Positions 1 to 5,317 are shown, counted from the first letter of the stretch. The stretch is DNA of 5,317 nt from an uncultured Paracoccaceae bacterium (GCA_937900975.1 CALCPC010000559.1:1-5317), one strand, 5' to 3'. The notes: generated from the sequence alone by a model not told the origin. Numbers and translations: made by a program.

Positions 1-149
1 ACCTCGATGCGGAGGTCGGTGTGTCTGGCCAGGCCTATTTTCCGCCCGAGATGCCGCCCGAGACCTTTTATGAGCCGGTGGAGCGCGGGTTTGAGCGTGA
101 CCTAAAGCGCCGCGCCGCCTATTTCGCAAAGTTTCGCGCCGGTTCTTAA
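1..149 (+). CDS. rarA: C-terminal end of replication-associated recombination protein A (RarA/MgsA), partial
   Basis: Only the last 48 codons are in the window, read in the frame starting at base 3 and ending at TAA 147-149. The visible tail has the pieces AYFPPEMPPETFYEPVERGFE and then a basic stretch with KRRAAYFAKFR. RarA proteins typically end this way: a YFP..M segment, a [FY]Y.P.ERG[FY]E block and a short basic helix. RarA is a cytoplasmic AAA+ ATPase related to clamp loaders that acts at stalled replication forks. The ATPase domain is outside the window, so the call rests on the tail alone. A large stem-loop starts 8 bases after the stop. I am fairly confident of the family, but the full-length protein must be seen to be certain. 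Confidence 0.72.
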   Translation, partial: LDAEVGVSGQAYFPPEMPPETFYEPVERGFERDLKRRAAYFAKFRAGS

Positions 150-157
150 AGCGCTTG

Positions 158-194
158 GCGTGCCAATGCGCCGGCAAGGGGCGGTTTGGCACGC
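158..194 (+). terminator. long stem-loop after rarA, possible terminator without U-tract
   Basis: GCGTGCCAA (158-166) pairs perfectly with TTGGCACGC (186-194). Inside, CGCC (169-172) can pair with GGCG (180-183) across a small internal loop, giving a two-part stem. It begins 8 bases after the rarA stop, where a terminator is expected. There is no T-run after it (AACAAAGCC follows), so a classical intrinsic terminator is uncertain. It may instead block 3' exonucleases or bind a protein. Confidence 0.45.
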
Positions 195-427
195 AACAAA
201 GCCTTGATTCGTCAGTGTTTTCTAACAAGGGTTGTTTTGCGGTGCCGTGGGGGCGCGGCAGGGGCCATGGGCATGCGTCAATTTGCGCATTGCGGTGTTG
301 GCAGGGCTGGCTGCGAAGAAAATTACATAAATTCAATATTTTAAGAAGGGTTTGGGCCCCTGGTGCGGCCGGGCAAAGGGGCGGATAGCGGACGGCTGGG
401 CGCTCAGCGGTTAAGAGAATTTTATTG

Positions 428-445
428 AAATTGTCCGAACAATTT
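428..445. promoter_or_regulatory. perfect 7-bp inverted repeat, candidate operator upstream of the BLUF gene
   Basis: AAATTGT (428-434) and ACAATTT (439-445) are exact reverse complements separated by CCGA, forming an 18-bp dyad. It lies 46 bases before the BLUF GTG start, in an AT-rich patch beginning at 411. A TTTTAT hexamer (420-425) just upstream resembles a -10 element, which would place the dyad over the transcription start, a typical repressor position. The arms are AT-rich and the spacer is short, as in sites of small dimeric helix-turn-helix regulators. No regulator gene is visible nearby and I cannot assign a family. A role as an RNA hairpin in the leader is also possible. Confidence 0.4.
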
Positions 446-481
446 GCACGTAAAGGTTGTGCTGCAGTTGCGTGGATTTAC

Positions 482-486
482 AGGAG
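482..486 (+). promoter_or_regulatory. ribosome binding site that sets the BLUF start
   Basis: AGGAG sits 5 bases before GTG 492-494. This favours the GTG over the in-frame TTG at 444, which has no Shine-Dalgarno sequence and would add 16 residues ahead of the usual BLUF beginning. Confidence 0.75.
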
Positions 487-491
487 TTTCC

Positions 492-899
492 GTGTCGCGT
501 CCCCTTGTCTCTTTCGTCGTCTATCGCTCGATCGCCGCCGCCGGGACGTCGGATCGGGCCTTTGTCAAACTGGTCCAGCAAACTTGGCGAAACAACGCGG
601 CGGCGGGGTTGACCGGGTGCCTTGTGTTCGACAAGGGCACGTTTCGTCAGGTTTTGGAGGGTGAGCCCGACCAGGTCGCCAGGACGATGGACCGGATCCT
701 GGCCGACCCGCGGCACACCGCCGTCCGGGTCACGCGCTATGCGCTCCGCGCAGAGCGTCGGTTCGAGGATTGGACATGTCTCGGGTTCGAACGGTTCCTC
801 GGCGCCCGCACGGTGATGGCCAGGGCGGCGGCCCGTGCTTCGGTGGAAGAGGCGCATTTCGACGGTCCGGGCGAGCGGGACGTTGCCAGCAGCGCTTGA
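492..899 (+). CDS. short single-domain BLUF blue-light photoreceptor
   Basis: The protein has 135 residues from the GTG at 492. Residues 5-102 form a BLUF domain, which binds FAD non-covalently and senses blue light by rearranging hydrogen bonds around the flavin. The key residues sit at exactly AppA-like spacing: Tyr11 (AppA Y21), Asn35 (N45), Gln53 in FRQVLEG (Q63) and Trp94 in FEDWTC (W104). Other family marks are NNAAAGLTGCLVF (34-46) and DPRH (72-75). The residue two after the Trp is Cys96; in AppA it is Met106, which helps control photocycle and signalling. The last ~33 residues carry no second domain, as in short BLUF proteins such as BlrB, PixD and Slr1694-type proteins, whose tail forms capping helices. 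The output must therefore go through a partner protein. rluC follows 66 bases later, so co-transcription is possible. The family call is very secure; the biological output is unknown. Confidence 0.93.
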   Translation: MSRPLVSFVVYRSIAAAGTSDRAFVKLVQQTWRNNAAAGLTGCLVFDKGTFRQVLEGEPDQVARTMDRILADPRHTAVRVTRYALRAERRFEDWTCLGFERFLGARTVMARAAARASVEEAHFDGPGERDVASSA

Positions 900-911
900 C
901 CTTTCGGGGAA

Positions 912-929
912 GCGGTGACACCCCACCGT
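912..929 (+). other. small hairpin between BLUF gene and rluC
   Basis: CGGTG (913-917) pairs with CACCG (924-928) around a 6-base loop, with a G-T pair extending it at 912/929. No T-run follows, so it is a poor terminator. It lies in the 66-base spacer and may be part of the rluC leader, or chance. Confidence 0.25.
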
Positions 930-965
930 CATGGCAAAGCGTGAACGATGCGGCGGCTTTGGGCG

Positions 966-2009
966 ATGAGCGGGGTGCAAACCATCCAGCTGGGCGCCGA
1001 TGCTTTTGAACAGCGTCTCGATCGTTGGCTGCGCAAGCGATACCCGCATGTTGGCCAAGGCCGGATCGAAAAGATGTGCCGCAAGGGCGAGATCCGTCTC
1101 GATGGCGGGCGCGTGAAGGCCTCGACACGGCTGGCCGAGGGGCAGGTGCTGCGTCTGCCGCCCCTGCCCGACGGTGCGCCGCCGCCGCCCACACCGCGCA
1201 CAGTGCCGGATGGCCCGGATGCGCGGCTGCTGCAGGAGGCGGTGATCTATCGCGATGCCGATATTTTGGCGTTGAACAAGCCGCCGGGATTGGCCGTTCA
1301 GGGGGGCTCGGGCCAAAGCCGTCATATCGACGGGCTGAGTGCCGCGCTGCGGTTTGAGTTGGAGCAGCCCCCGCGCCTTGTCCACCGGCTCGACAAAGAC
1401 ACCTCCGGTGTTTTGGTGATGGCGCGGACGGGTCGGGCTGCGGCGGCGCTTGCGCGCGGTTTTCAGACCCGGCACACCAAAAAGACGTATTGGGCCGCCG
1501 TCGCCGGCGTGCCCCGCCCGGCCGAGGGGCGCATGGTCACCGGTCTGGTCAAACAGGCGGGCCATGGGCCGAAGGGCGCGGGCGAAAAGATGGTGGCGCT
1601 GCACCCCGATGCGATGGACCAGGCCCCGGACGCCCGCCGGGCCGTGACCGATTATCAGGTCCTGGCCACCGCCGCGCGCCGCGCCGCCTGGTTTGCCCTT
1701 CGACCCGGCACCGGGCGGACGCACCAGTTGCGTGTGCACATGGCCGAGCTTGGTCACCCGATTGTCGGCGACGGCAAGTACGGCACCAACCGCCAGACGA
1801 ACGAAGGCGATGGCTGGGGGGCCCAGCTTGGCGGCGAAATCAGCCGCAAGCTGCATCTTCATGCCCGCTCTCTGACGGTGCTGCATCCGGTGTCGGGGGC
1901 TGCGTTGACTTTGACCGCCCCGCTCCCCTCCCATATGGCGCGAACATGGGAAACGCTGGGCTGGGATCCCGCGGATACGCCAGCGGACCCTTTCGAGGCT
2001 CGGGGCTAG
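966..2009 (+). CDS. rluC: RluC-type 23S rRNA pseudouridine synthase (RluA family)
   Basis: This cytoplasmic enzyme converts uridines in 23S rRNA to pseudouridine; E. coli RluC acts at positions 955, 2504 and 2580. The 347-residue protein starts with an S4-type RNA-binding domain (about 16-65, QRLDRWLRKRYP, then CRKGEIRLDGGRVKAST). The catalytic domain runs from about 92 to 322. The family signature HRLDKDTSG spans 140-148 with catalytic Asp143; Tyr175 lies in KKTYWAAV, and RPGTGRTHQLRVH (247-258) and GDGKYG (268-273) follow. ATG 966 is preferred because close relatives usually begin MSGVQ; ATG 948 in the same frame would add MRRLWA. Neither start has a strong ribosome binding site. The ATP12 gene follows after 2 bases, so the two are surely co-transcribed. 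RluA-family paralogues differ in target, so the exact rRNA sites are inferred. Confidence 0.9.
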   Translation: MSGVQTIQLGADAFEQRLDRWLRKRYPHVGQGRIEKMCRKGEIRLDGGRVKASTRLAEGQVLRLPPLPDGAPPPPTPRTVPDGPDARLLQEAVIYRDADILALNKPPGLAVQGGSGQSRHIDGLSAALRFELEQPPRLVHRLDKDTSGVLVMARTGRAAAALARGFQTRHTKKTYWAAVAGVPRPAEGRMVTGLVKQAGHGPKGAGEKMVALHPDAMDQAPDARRAVTDYQVLATAARRAAWFALRPGTGRTHQLRVHMAELGHPIVGDGKYGTNRQTNEGDGWGAQLGGEISRKLHLHARSLTVLHPVSGAALTLTAPLPSHMARTWETLGWDPADTPADPFEARG

Positions 2010-2011
2010 CG

Positions 2012-2728
2012 GTGGCGGAGTGGCAGCAAAAACGATTTTGGGCGGATGTGTCGGTTGAGCCAACCCCGCAGGGCTTTGCCGTCGCACTTGACGGGCGGCG
2101 GATCAAAACGCCCGAAAAGGCAGAGCTTTTGGTGCCGACCCGCGCGCTCGCAAGCGCCATCGCAGAGGAATGGCGGCGTGTCGAGGCAGAGATCCGGCCC
2201 GAAACGATGCCCCTGACCCGCGCTGCCAACGCAGCGCTCGACAAAGTGGTCCCGCAATTCACCGCCGTGGCCGATCTGGTCGCGGCTTATGGGGCCACGG
2301 ATTTGCTGTGCTACCGCGCCGATGCGCCGGCGGGCTTGGTGGCGGCGCAAAAGACGGCGTGGGACCCGTGGCTTCACTGGTGTGCGGCCACGCTTGGCGC
2401 CCCGCTTTTGCAGACAACGGGCGTTCTGCCGATTGCGCAGCCCGGGGCAAGTCTCGCGGCGCTGCGCGCGCGGGTGGCGCGCCAATCGGCCTTCGAACTG
2501 ACCGCGTTCCACGATCTTGTAACCTTGTCCGGCTCTCTCATCTTGGGTCTTGCGGTGGCCGAGGGCGCGCTTGCGCCGGCAGAGGCCTGGGACCTTTCCC
2601 GCATCGATGAGGATTGGCAGGCCGCGCAATGGGGCCTCGACGCCGAGGCAGAGGCCGCAGCCAACGCGCGGCGCGCGGCATTTCTGAGCGCGGACACACT
2701 TCTAGGCCTGACCAGAGAGATCGCATGA
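2012..2728 (+). CDS. ATP12-family F1-ATPase assembly chaperone
   Basis: The 238-residue protein matches the ATP12 family, whose mitochondrial members bind the F1 alpha subunit until it joins beta; bacterial members are assumed to help ATP synthase assembly in the cytoplasm. Family features run along the whole length: KRFWADVSVE (7-16), LDGRRIKTP (26-34), LVPTRALASAIAEEW (40-54), MPLTRAANAALDKV (66-79), YGATDLLCYRA (93-103) and DEDWQAAQWGLDAEAE (199-214). The acidic end of that last block corresponds to the region of a Glu known to matter in yeast Atp12. GTG 2012 is chosen because the protein then begins MAEWQQKRFW as its relatives do; the frame is open far upstream only because it runs under rluC. 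The start lies 2 bases after the rluC stop with CGGGG (2001-2005) as a weak binding site, and the stop overlaps the next start (ATGA), so translation is probably coupled on both sides. Confidence 0.92.
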   Translation: MAEWQQKRFWADVSVEPTPQGFAVALDGRRIKTPEKAELLVPTRALASAIAEEWRRVEAEIRPETMPLTRAANAALDKVVPQFTAVADLVAAYGATDLLCYRADAPAGLVAAQKTAWDPWLHWCAATLGAPLLQTTGVLPIAQPGASLAALRARVARQSAFELTAFHDLVTLSGSLILGLAVAEGALAPAEAWDLSRIDEDWQAAQWGLDAEAEAAANARRAAFLSADTLLGLTREIA

Positions 2729-3204
2729 AATTTGTCGACGATGCCGCTGGGCTTTTACCGCGGGACGCGCTTGCCGCGAGCTCGGGGTTTGCGTTCATCA
2801 AGGGTATGCTCGACGGGGAATACCCGATGCCCCCGATTGCGCGCAGCCTTAACTATTGGCTTGAGGCGGTGGAAAAAGGCTCTGTCACGTTTCGCGGACA
2901 GCCAGGGTTCGACACGCTTAATCCGCTTGGTACGGTGCATGGTGGATGGTTTGGCACCGTGTTGGACAGTTGCATGGCCTGCGCGGTGCAGACCATGCTG
3001 CCGGCGGGGCAGGCCTATACCACGCTGGAATACAAGATAAATATCCTGCGCCCCTTGCACGGCGATGGGGTGGCGTTGTTGGCCAAGGGCACGGTCGATC
3101 ACGTCGGGCGGCGCACTGGCGTGGCCACCGGACAGGTGATCGGGGCGGCGGATGGCAAGCTTTACGCCACAGGCTCTACCACCTGTCTTGTCTTCGAAAT
3201 TTGA
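2725..3204 (+). CDS. PaaI-family hotdog-fold acyl-CoA thioesterase
   Basis: The 159-residue protein is a single hotdog-fold domain. The family core reads NPLGTVHGGWFGTVLDS (66-82), with the HGG loop at 72-74 and the likely catalytic acid Asp81 on the central helix; this His-Gly-Gly plus Asp arrangement fits the PaaI/YdiI-like 4HBT group. TTLEYKINILRPL (99-111) and the GRRTGVATGQV strand (128-138) complete the hotdog sheet. Such enzymes hydrolyse acyl-CoA thioesters in the cytoplasm; the substrate, aromatic or aliphatic, cannot be told from sequence. The start is fixed by the 4-base ATGA overlap with the ATP12 gene, with GAGAGA (2714-2719) just upstream. There is no phenylacetate gene nearby, so a role in phenylacetate breakdown is not implied. 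Confidence 0.88.
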   Translation: MKFVDDAAGLLPRDALAASSGFAFIKGMLDGEYPMPPIARSLNYWLEAVEKGSVTFRGQPGFDTLNPLGTVHGGWFGTVLDSCMACAVQTMLPAGQAYTTLEYKINILRPLHGDGVALLAKGTVDHVGRRTGVATGQVIGAADGKLYATGSTTCLVFEI

Positions 3205-3284
3205 CGCATGGCTGCCCTAATTTCGGGCGATGCCTTGCGCTGTTGATCGACGCTTGGGCAAACATCCGTTTCCGCAATGCGCAC

Positions 3285-3312
3285 TTGACCTTTTCGGCGC
3301 AATTCTCATTGT
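3285..3312 (+). promoter_or_regulatory. bztA: possible sigma70 promoter of bztA
   Basis: TTGACC (3285-3290) is a good -35 hexamer. Sixteen bases later CATTGT (3307-3312) matches only half of the -10 consensus. It lies in the 195-base gap after the thioesterase gene, where a promoter for the transporter is expected, about 90 bases before the bztA ATG. The -10 is weak, so this is tentative. Confidence 0.35.
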
Positions 3313-3399
3313 TACGGCGCACGTTCGGCACGACGCTGAACCAACGCATGGACAAAGCCCGGCAGGCAATGCTGGGCATGGCAACAGGAAAAGGATTCC

Positions 3400-4416
3400 A
3401 TGAAACACACCCTCTTTTCGGGCGCTCTGACGGCTGTGGCCCTTGTGGCCGGCGCGGCCAGCGCGACCACGCTGGAAGATGTGAAAGCCAACGATGTGCT
3501 GAAATGCGGCGTTTCTACCGGTCTTGTCGGCTTTGCCGCGCCGGACGCCAATGGTAAGTGGGAAGGGTTCGACGTCGCTGTCTGCCGCGCCGTCGCCGCC
3601 GCCGTCCTGATGGACCCCGAGAAGGTGGAGTATGTGCCGACCACCGGCAAAACCCGCTTCACCGCGCTTGCCTCGGGTGAGATCGACATGCTGGCCCGGA
3701 ACACCACCTGGACCTTCAGCCGCGACAACGATCTGAAATTCACCTTCGTTGGCGTGAACTACTATGACGGTCAGGGCTTTATGATCCGCAAGGATTACGG
3801 CGTGACCTCGGCCAAGGAACTCGACGGTGCGACGGTTTGCATCCAGACCGGCACGACGACGGAGCTGAACCTCGCCGACTATTTCCGCGCGAACAACATT
3901 TCCTATGAGCCGGTGCCGATTGAGACCAACGCCGAAGCACAGCAGCAGTACCTGGCTGGCGCTTGCGACGTCTACACCACGGATGCCTCTGGCCTCGCCG
4001 CGACCCGCGCGACCTTCGAAGACGCGGACGCGCATATGCTGCTGCCCGAGATCATCTCGAAAGAGCCGCTCGGCCCGCTGGTCCGCCATGGGGATGAGCA
4101 GTGGTCCGACATCGTGCGTTGGACGCTGAATGCGCTGATCACGGCAGAAGAGCTTGGCGTTACCTCCGCCAATCTTGAGCAGATGGGCGCTGGCACCAAC
4201 AACCCCGAGATCAACCGTCTCCTCGGCACCGAGGGTGAGCTTGGCGCGATGATCGGCCTTGACGGTGAGTGGGCGAAACGCGCGATCGCCGTCTCCGGCA
4301 ACTACGGCGAGATCTTCGCTGCGAATATCGGCGAAGAAACCCCCATCGGCCTTGCGCGCGGCCTGAACGCGCAGTGGACGCAGGGCGGGCTGATTTACTC
4401 CCCGCCGTTCCGCTAA
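3400..4416 (+). CDS. bztA: periplasmic glutamate/glutamine/aspartate/asparagine-type binding protein (BztA/AapJ)
   Basis: The 338-residue protein is the substrate-binding part of a polar amino acid ABC importer. A signal peptide is clear: MKHTLF, a hydrophobic stretch (about 7-20) and an Ala-Ser-Ala site, giving cleavage after residue 22. The family-3 solute-binding fold follows, with GKWEGFDVAVCRAVAAAVL (52-70), TRFTALASGEIDML (85-98), RNTTWTFSRD (100-109), a second lobe with VCIQTGTTTELNLADYF (146-162) and a return strand CDVYTTDASGLAATR (189-203). The length and the RNTTW.FSRD and GLARGLNAQW blocks (317-326) fit the BztA/AapJ group rather than shorter histidine or arginine binders. AAGGA (3391-3395) lies 4 bases before the ATG. 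A strong terminator follows and then the permease gene bztB. In Rhodobacter capsulatus, BztABCD takes up glutamate, glutamine, aspartate and asparagine; the same range is inferred here. Confidence 0.94.
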   Translation: MKHTLFSGALTAVALVAGAASATTLEDVKANDVLKCGVSTGLVGFAAPDANGKWEGFDVAVCRAVAAAVLMDPEKVEYVPTTGKTRFTALASGEIDMLARNTTWTFSRDNDLKFTFVGVNYYDGQGFMIRKDYGVTSAKELDGATVCIQTGTTTELNLADYFRANNISYEPVPIETNAEAQQQYLAGACDVYTTDASGLAATRATFEDADAHMLLPEIISKEPLGPLVRHGDEQWSDIVRWTLNALITAEELGVTSANLEQMGAGTNNPEINRLLGTEGELGAMIGLDGEWAKRAIAVSGNYGEIFAANIGEETPIGLARGLNAQWTQGGLIYSPPFR

Positions 4417-4425
4417 ATCCATCGG

Positions 4426-4458
4426 CAAGGGGCGCCAGAACGGCGCCCCTTGTTTTTT
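4426..4458 (+). terminator. strong intrinsic terminator between bztA and bztB
   Basis: CAAGGGGCGCC (4426-4436) and GGCGCCCCTTG (4442-4452) form an 11-bp perfect stem with a 5-base loop (AGAAC), followed at once by six T (4453-4458). It begins 9 bases after the bztA stop. As it lies inside the operon it probably ends most transcripts after bztA, so that binding protein outnumbers permease, with partial read-through into bztB. Confidence 0.9.
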
Positions 4459-4476
4459 CATAAACAATAAATCCTT

Positions 4477-4492
4477 CCTGCACGCGGGCAGG
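4477..4492 (+). other. second small hairpin in the bztA-bztB gap
   Basis: CCTGC (4477-4481) pairs with GCAGG (4488-4492) around the loop ACGCGG. It lies 18 bases after the terminator T-run, in the read-through leader of bztB. It may be chance or may protect RNA ends. Confidence 0.25.
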
Positions 4493-4548
4493 GCCGGCCA
4501 AACCGGACCGCCGCAGGGGGCCTCAGGATTGCAACAGAGGGGTGCGGT

Positions 4549-5317
4549 ATGTCTATCGTGACCGAAGAGACGGACCGATCATTCCGTCTGAGCATGCTGA
4601 TCTATGACACGCGCTATAGATCGCTGACCATCCAATTCATCGCAATCCTGTTGACGGTCGCCTTCTTTGGCTGGCTGATTTCCAACGCGACTGTGAACCT
4701 TGCCGACCAGGGCCAGGACATCTCGTTCGAGTTTCTGGAAAACCCCGCGGGCTACGATATCAACCAGCGGCCGATTTCCTACAACAGCCAAGACAGCCAT
4801 ATGCGCGCCTCTATGGTCGGTGTGCTGAACACGCTGATCGTGGCGTTTCTCGGCTGTATCACGGCGACGGTGATCGGGGTGGTCGCCGGGGTGCTGCGGC
4901 TTTCGGGCAATTGGCTGGTCGCGCGGCTGATGTCGGTTTATGTGGAAGCGTTCCGCAACGTTCCCGTGCTGATCTGGATCCTGATCATCTTCTCGGTGAT
5001 GACGTTGTCGCTGCCATCGCCCCGCGCCTATCGCGGCGACCCGCCGGATGTCGACATGCTGTTTGGGATGTTCGCCTTCACCAACCGTGGCGTCTATATC
5101 CCGCGCCCGGTTTGGGGCGACGGATCCTTGATCCTGGCCATTGTCTTTGTCGCGTCGATCATCGGTATTTTCGTCTACCGCCGTTATGCGCGGAACCTGC
5201 TCTACAGCACCGGGCAGATGATCCCGGTGGTTTGGCCGACCTTGGCCATCTTCTTTGTCCCGTCGCTGCTCTTTTACCTGATCCTCGGCCGCCCCGTGAC
5301 GCTAGAGTATCCAGAGC
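4549..5317 (+). CDS. bztB: amino acid ABC transporter permease BztB/AapQ, 3' end cut by window
   Basis: 256 codons are visible and the frame is still open at the window edge. The ATG at 4549 is preceded by AGAGGGG (4536-4542), a strong ribosome binding site 6 bases away. The protein is a HisM/HisQ-type inner-membrane permease that forms the channel with its partner BztC and is driven by the ATPase BztD. Likely membrane segments are at about 25-46, 89-116, 136-155, 193-212 and 227-247. Family marks are LIYDTRYRS (17-25), the loop ISFEFLENPAGYDI (58-71), VGVLNTLIVAFLG (90-102) and NWLVARLMSVYVEAFRNVPVL (121-141, Val-Glu-Ala-Phe-Arg-Asn). The large insert between segments 3 and 4, with FTNRGVYIPRPVWG (177-190), is typical of the long BztB/AapQ permeases rather than the short HisQ type. 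The EAA loop that contacts the ATPase should lie beyond the window. Confidence 0.92.
   Translation, partial: MSIVTEETDRSFRLSMLIYDTRYRSLTIQFIAILLTVAFFGWLISNATVNLADQGQDISFEFLENPAGYDINQRPISYNSQDSHMRASMVGVLNTLIVAFLGCITATVIGVVAGVLRLSGNWLVARLMSVYVEAFRNVPVLIWILIIFSVMTLSLPSPRAYRGDPPDVDMLFGMFAFTNRGVYIPRPVWGDGSLILAIVFVASIIGIFVYRRYARNLLYSTGQMIPVVWPTLAIFFVPSLLFYLILGRPVTLEYPE

Larger units (their letters stand above)
150..491. other. 342-base intergenic region between rarA and the BLUF gene
   Basis: No reading frame here has a credible start, ribosome binding site and protein-like composition; the 77-codon TTG-started frame at 155-388 looks like noise. The region holds a long stem-loop (158-194), an AT-rich patch at 318-345 that stands out from the GC-rich surroundings, a hairpin GCCCCT/AGGGGC (356-361 with 377-382), a near-palindrome GCTGGGCGCTCAGC (395-408) and an 18-bp dyad (428-445). 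The AT-rich patches at 318-345 and 411-445 are where a promoter for the BLUF gene would be expected. I could not find a well-spaced -35/-10 pair: TTGGCA at 298-303 is a good -35, but the best -10-like hexamers lie too far away. An unrecognised small RNA is possible but not supported. Confidence 0.6.

Noticed and set aside
172..183. CGGCAAGGGGCG also present at 4423-4434
   Set aside because: A shared 12-mer between two hairpin regions, probably coincidence in GC-rich DNA; the surrounding sequence does not match and the hairpins are built differently.
155..388. 77-codon frame in the rarA-BLUF gap
   Set aside because: TTG start with no ribosome binding site, overlapping a stem-loop, and a composition that looks like translated non-coding DNA.
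411..425. CtrA-like site TTAA-N7-TTAT
   Set aside because: One mismatch to TTAA-N7-TTAA in an AT-rich patch is easily met by chance; there is no second site or cell-cycle gene.
444..491. TTG at 444 as the BLUF start
   Set aside because: No Shine-Dalgarno sequence, it overlaps the dyad, and the GTG at 492 has AGGAG at proper spacing and gives the usual short BLUF N-terminus.
1490..2011. N-terminal extension of the ATP12 gene reading through rluC
   Set aside because: The frame is open upstream only because of base composition; the extension overlaps the conserved rluC catalytic region and lacks any ATP12 homology, while GTG 2012 gives the normal family start.
411..2087. Long antisense open frame of 558 codons
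   Set aside because: It lies opposite the BLUF and rluC genes, both of which have clear family motifs. Its translation is rich in Arg, Pro, His and Gly without domain features, as expected for the antisense of GC-rich genes.
3214..3228. Terminator after the thioesterase gene (GCCC TAATTTC GGGC)
   Set aside because: The stem is only 4 bp and no T-run follows; too weak to call.
3324..3342. Sigma54 promoter before bztA (CGGCACGACGCTGA)
   Set aside because: The -24-like GG is present but the GC expected at -12 is missing at the required spacing, so no nitrogen-regulated sigma54 promoter can be supported.
3217..4467. Antisense open frame of 416 codons opposite bztA
   Set aside because: bztA on the plus strand is unmistakable with a signal peptide and full binding-protein fold; the antisense frame shows no recognisable domain and is a codon-bias shadow.

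Overview
The window is GC-rich chromosomal DNA from an alphaproteobacterium, most likely the Rhodobacteraceae (Roseobacter/Rhodobacter group). Three things point there: a bztA-bztB type polar amino acid ABC transporter start, an ATP12-family F1-ATPase assembly chaperone (a family of mitochondria and alphaproteobacteria), and a stand-alone BLUF photoreceptor. All genes read on the plus strand. No RNA gene, insertion sequence or CRISPR array was seen.

Layout. Positions 1-149 are the 3' end of a gene whose tail looks like the AAA+ ATPase RarA (MgsA). Next comes a 342-base stretch (150-491) with no convincing gene. It holds a long stem-loop just after rarA, an AT-rich patch, two smaller GC-rich hairpins and a perfect 18-bp dyad (428-445). 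A small BLUF blue-light sensor follows (492-899), with GTG start and a good ribosome binding site. Then comes a compact cluster of an RluC-type 23S rRNA pseudouridine synthase (966-2009), an ATP12 chaperone (2012-2728, 2-base gap) and a PaaI-like hotdog thioesterase (2725-3204, ATGA overlap). After a 195-base gap, bztA (3400-4416) encodes the periplasmic glutamate/glutamine/aspartate/asparagine-type binding protein. A strong intrinsic terminator (4426-4458) separates it from bztB (4549 to the window end), the first membrane permease, which is cut off by the window edge.

How the genes fit together. The rluC-ATP12-paaI genes are physically coupled and probably co-transcribed, although their roles (ribosome modification, ATP synthase assembly, acyl-CoA hydrolysis) do not form one pathway. 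The bzt genes form a separate uptake operon. Its internal terminator would let the cell make more binding protein than membrane permease, a usual arrangement.

The most notable item is the BLUF protein. It keeps the flavin-site Tyr, Asn, Gln and Trp at exactly AppA-like spacing, but has Cys where AppA and many relatives have the photocycle-tuning Met. It has no output domain, and a candidate operator lies upstream. Otherwise these are well-known families, and I do not see evidence for a wholly new multi-gene system.
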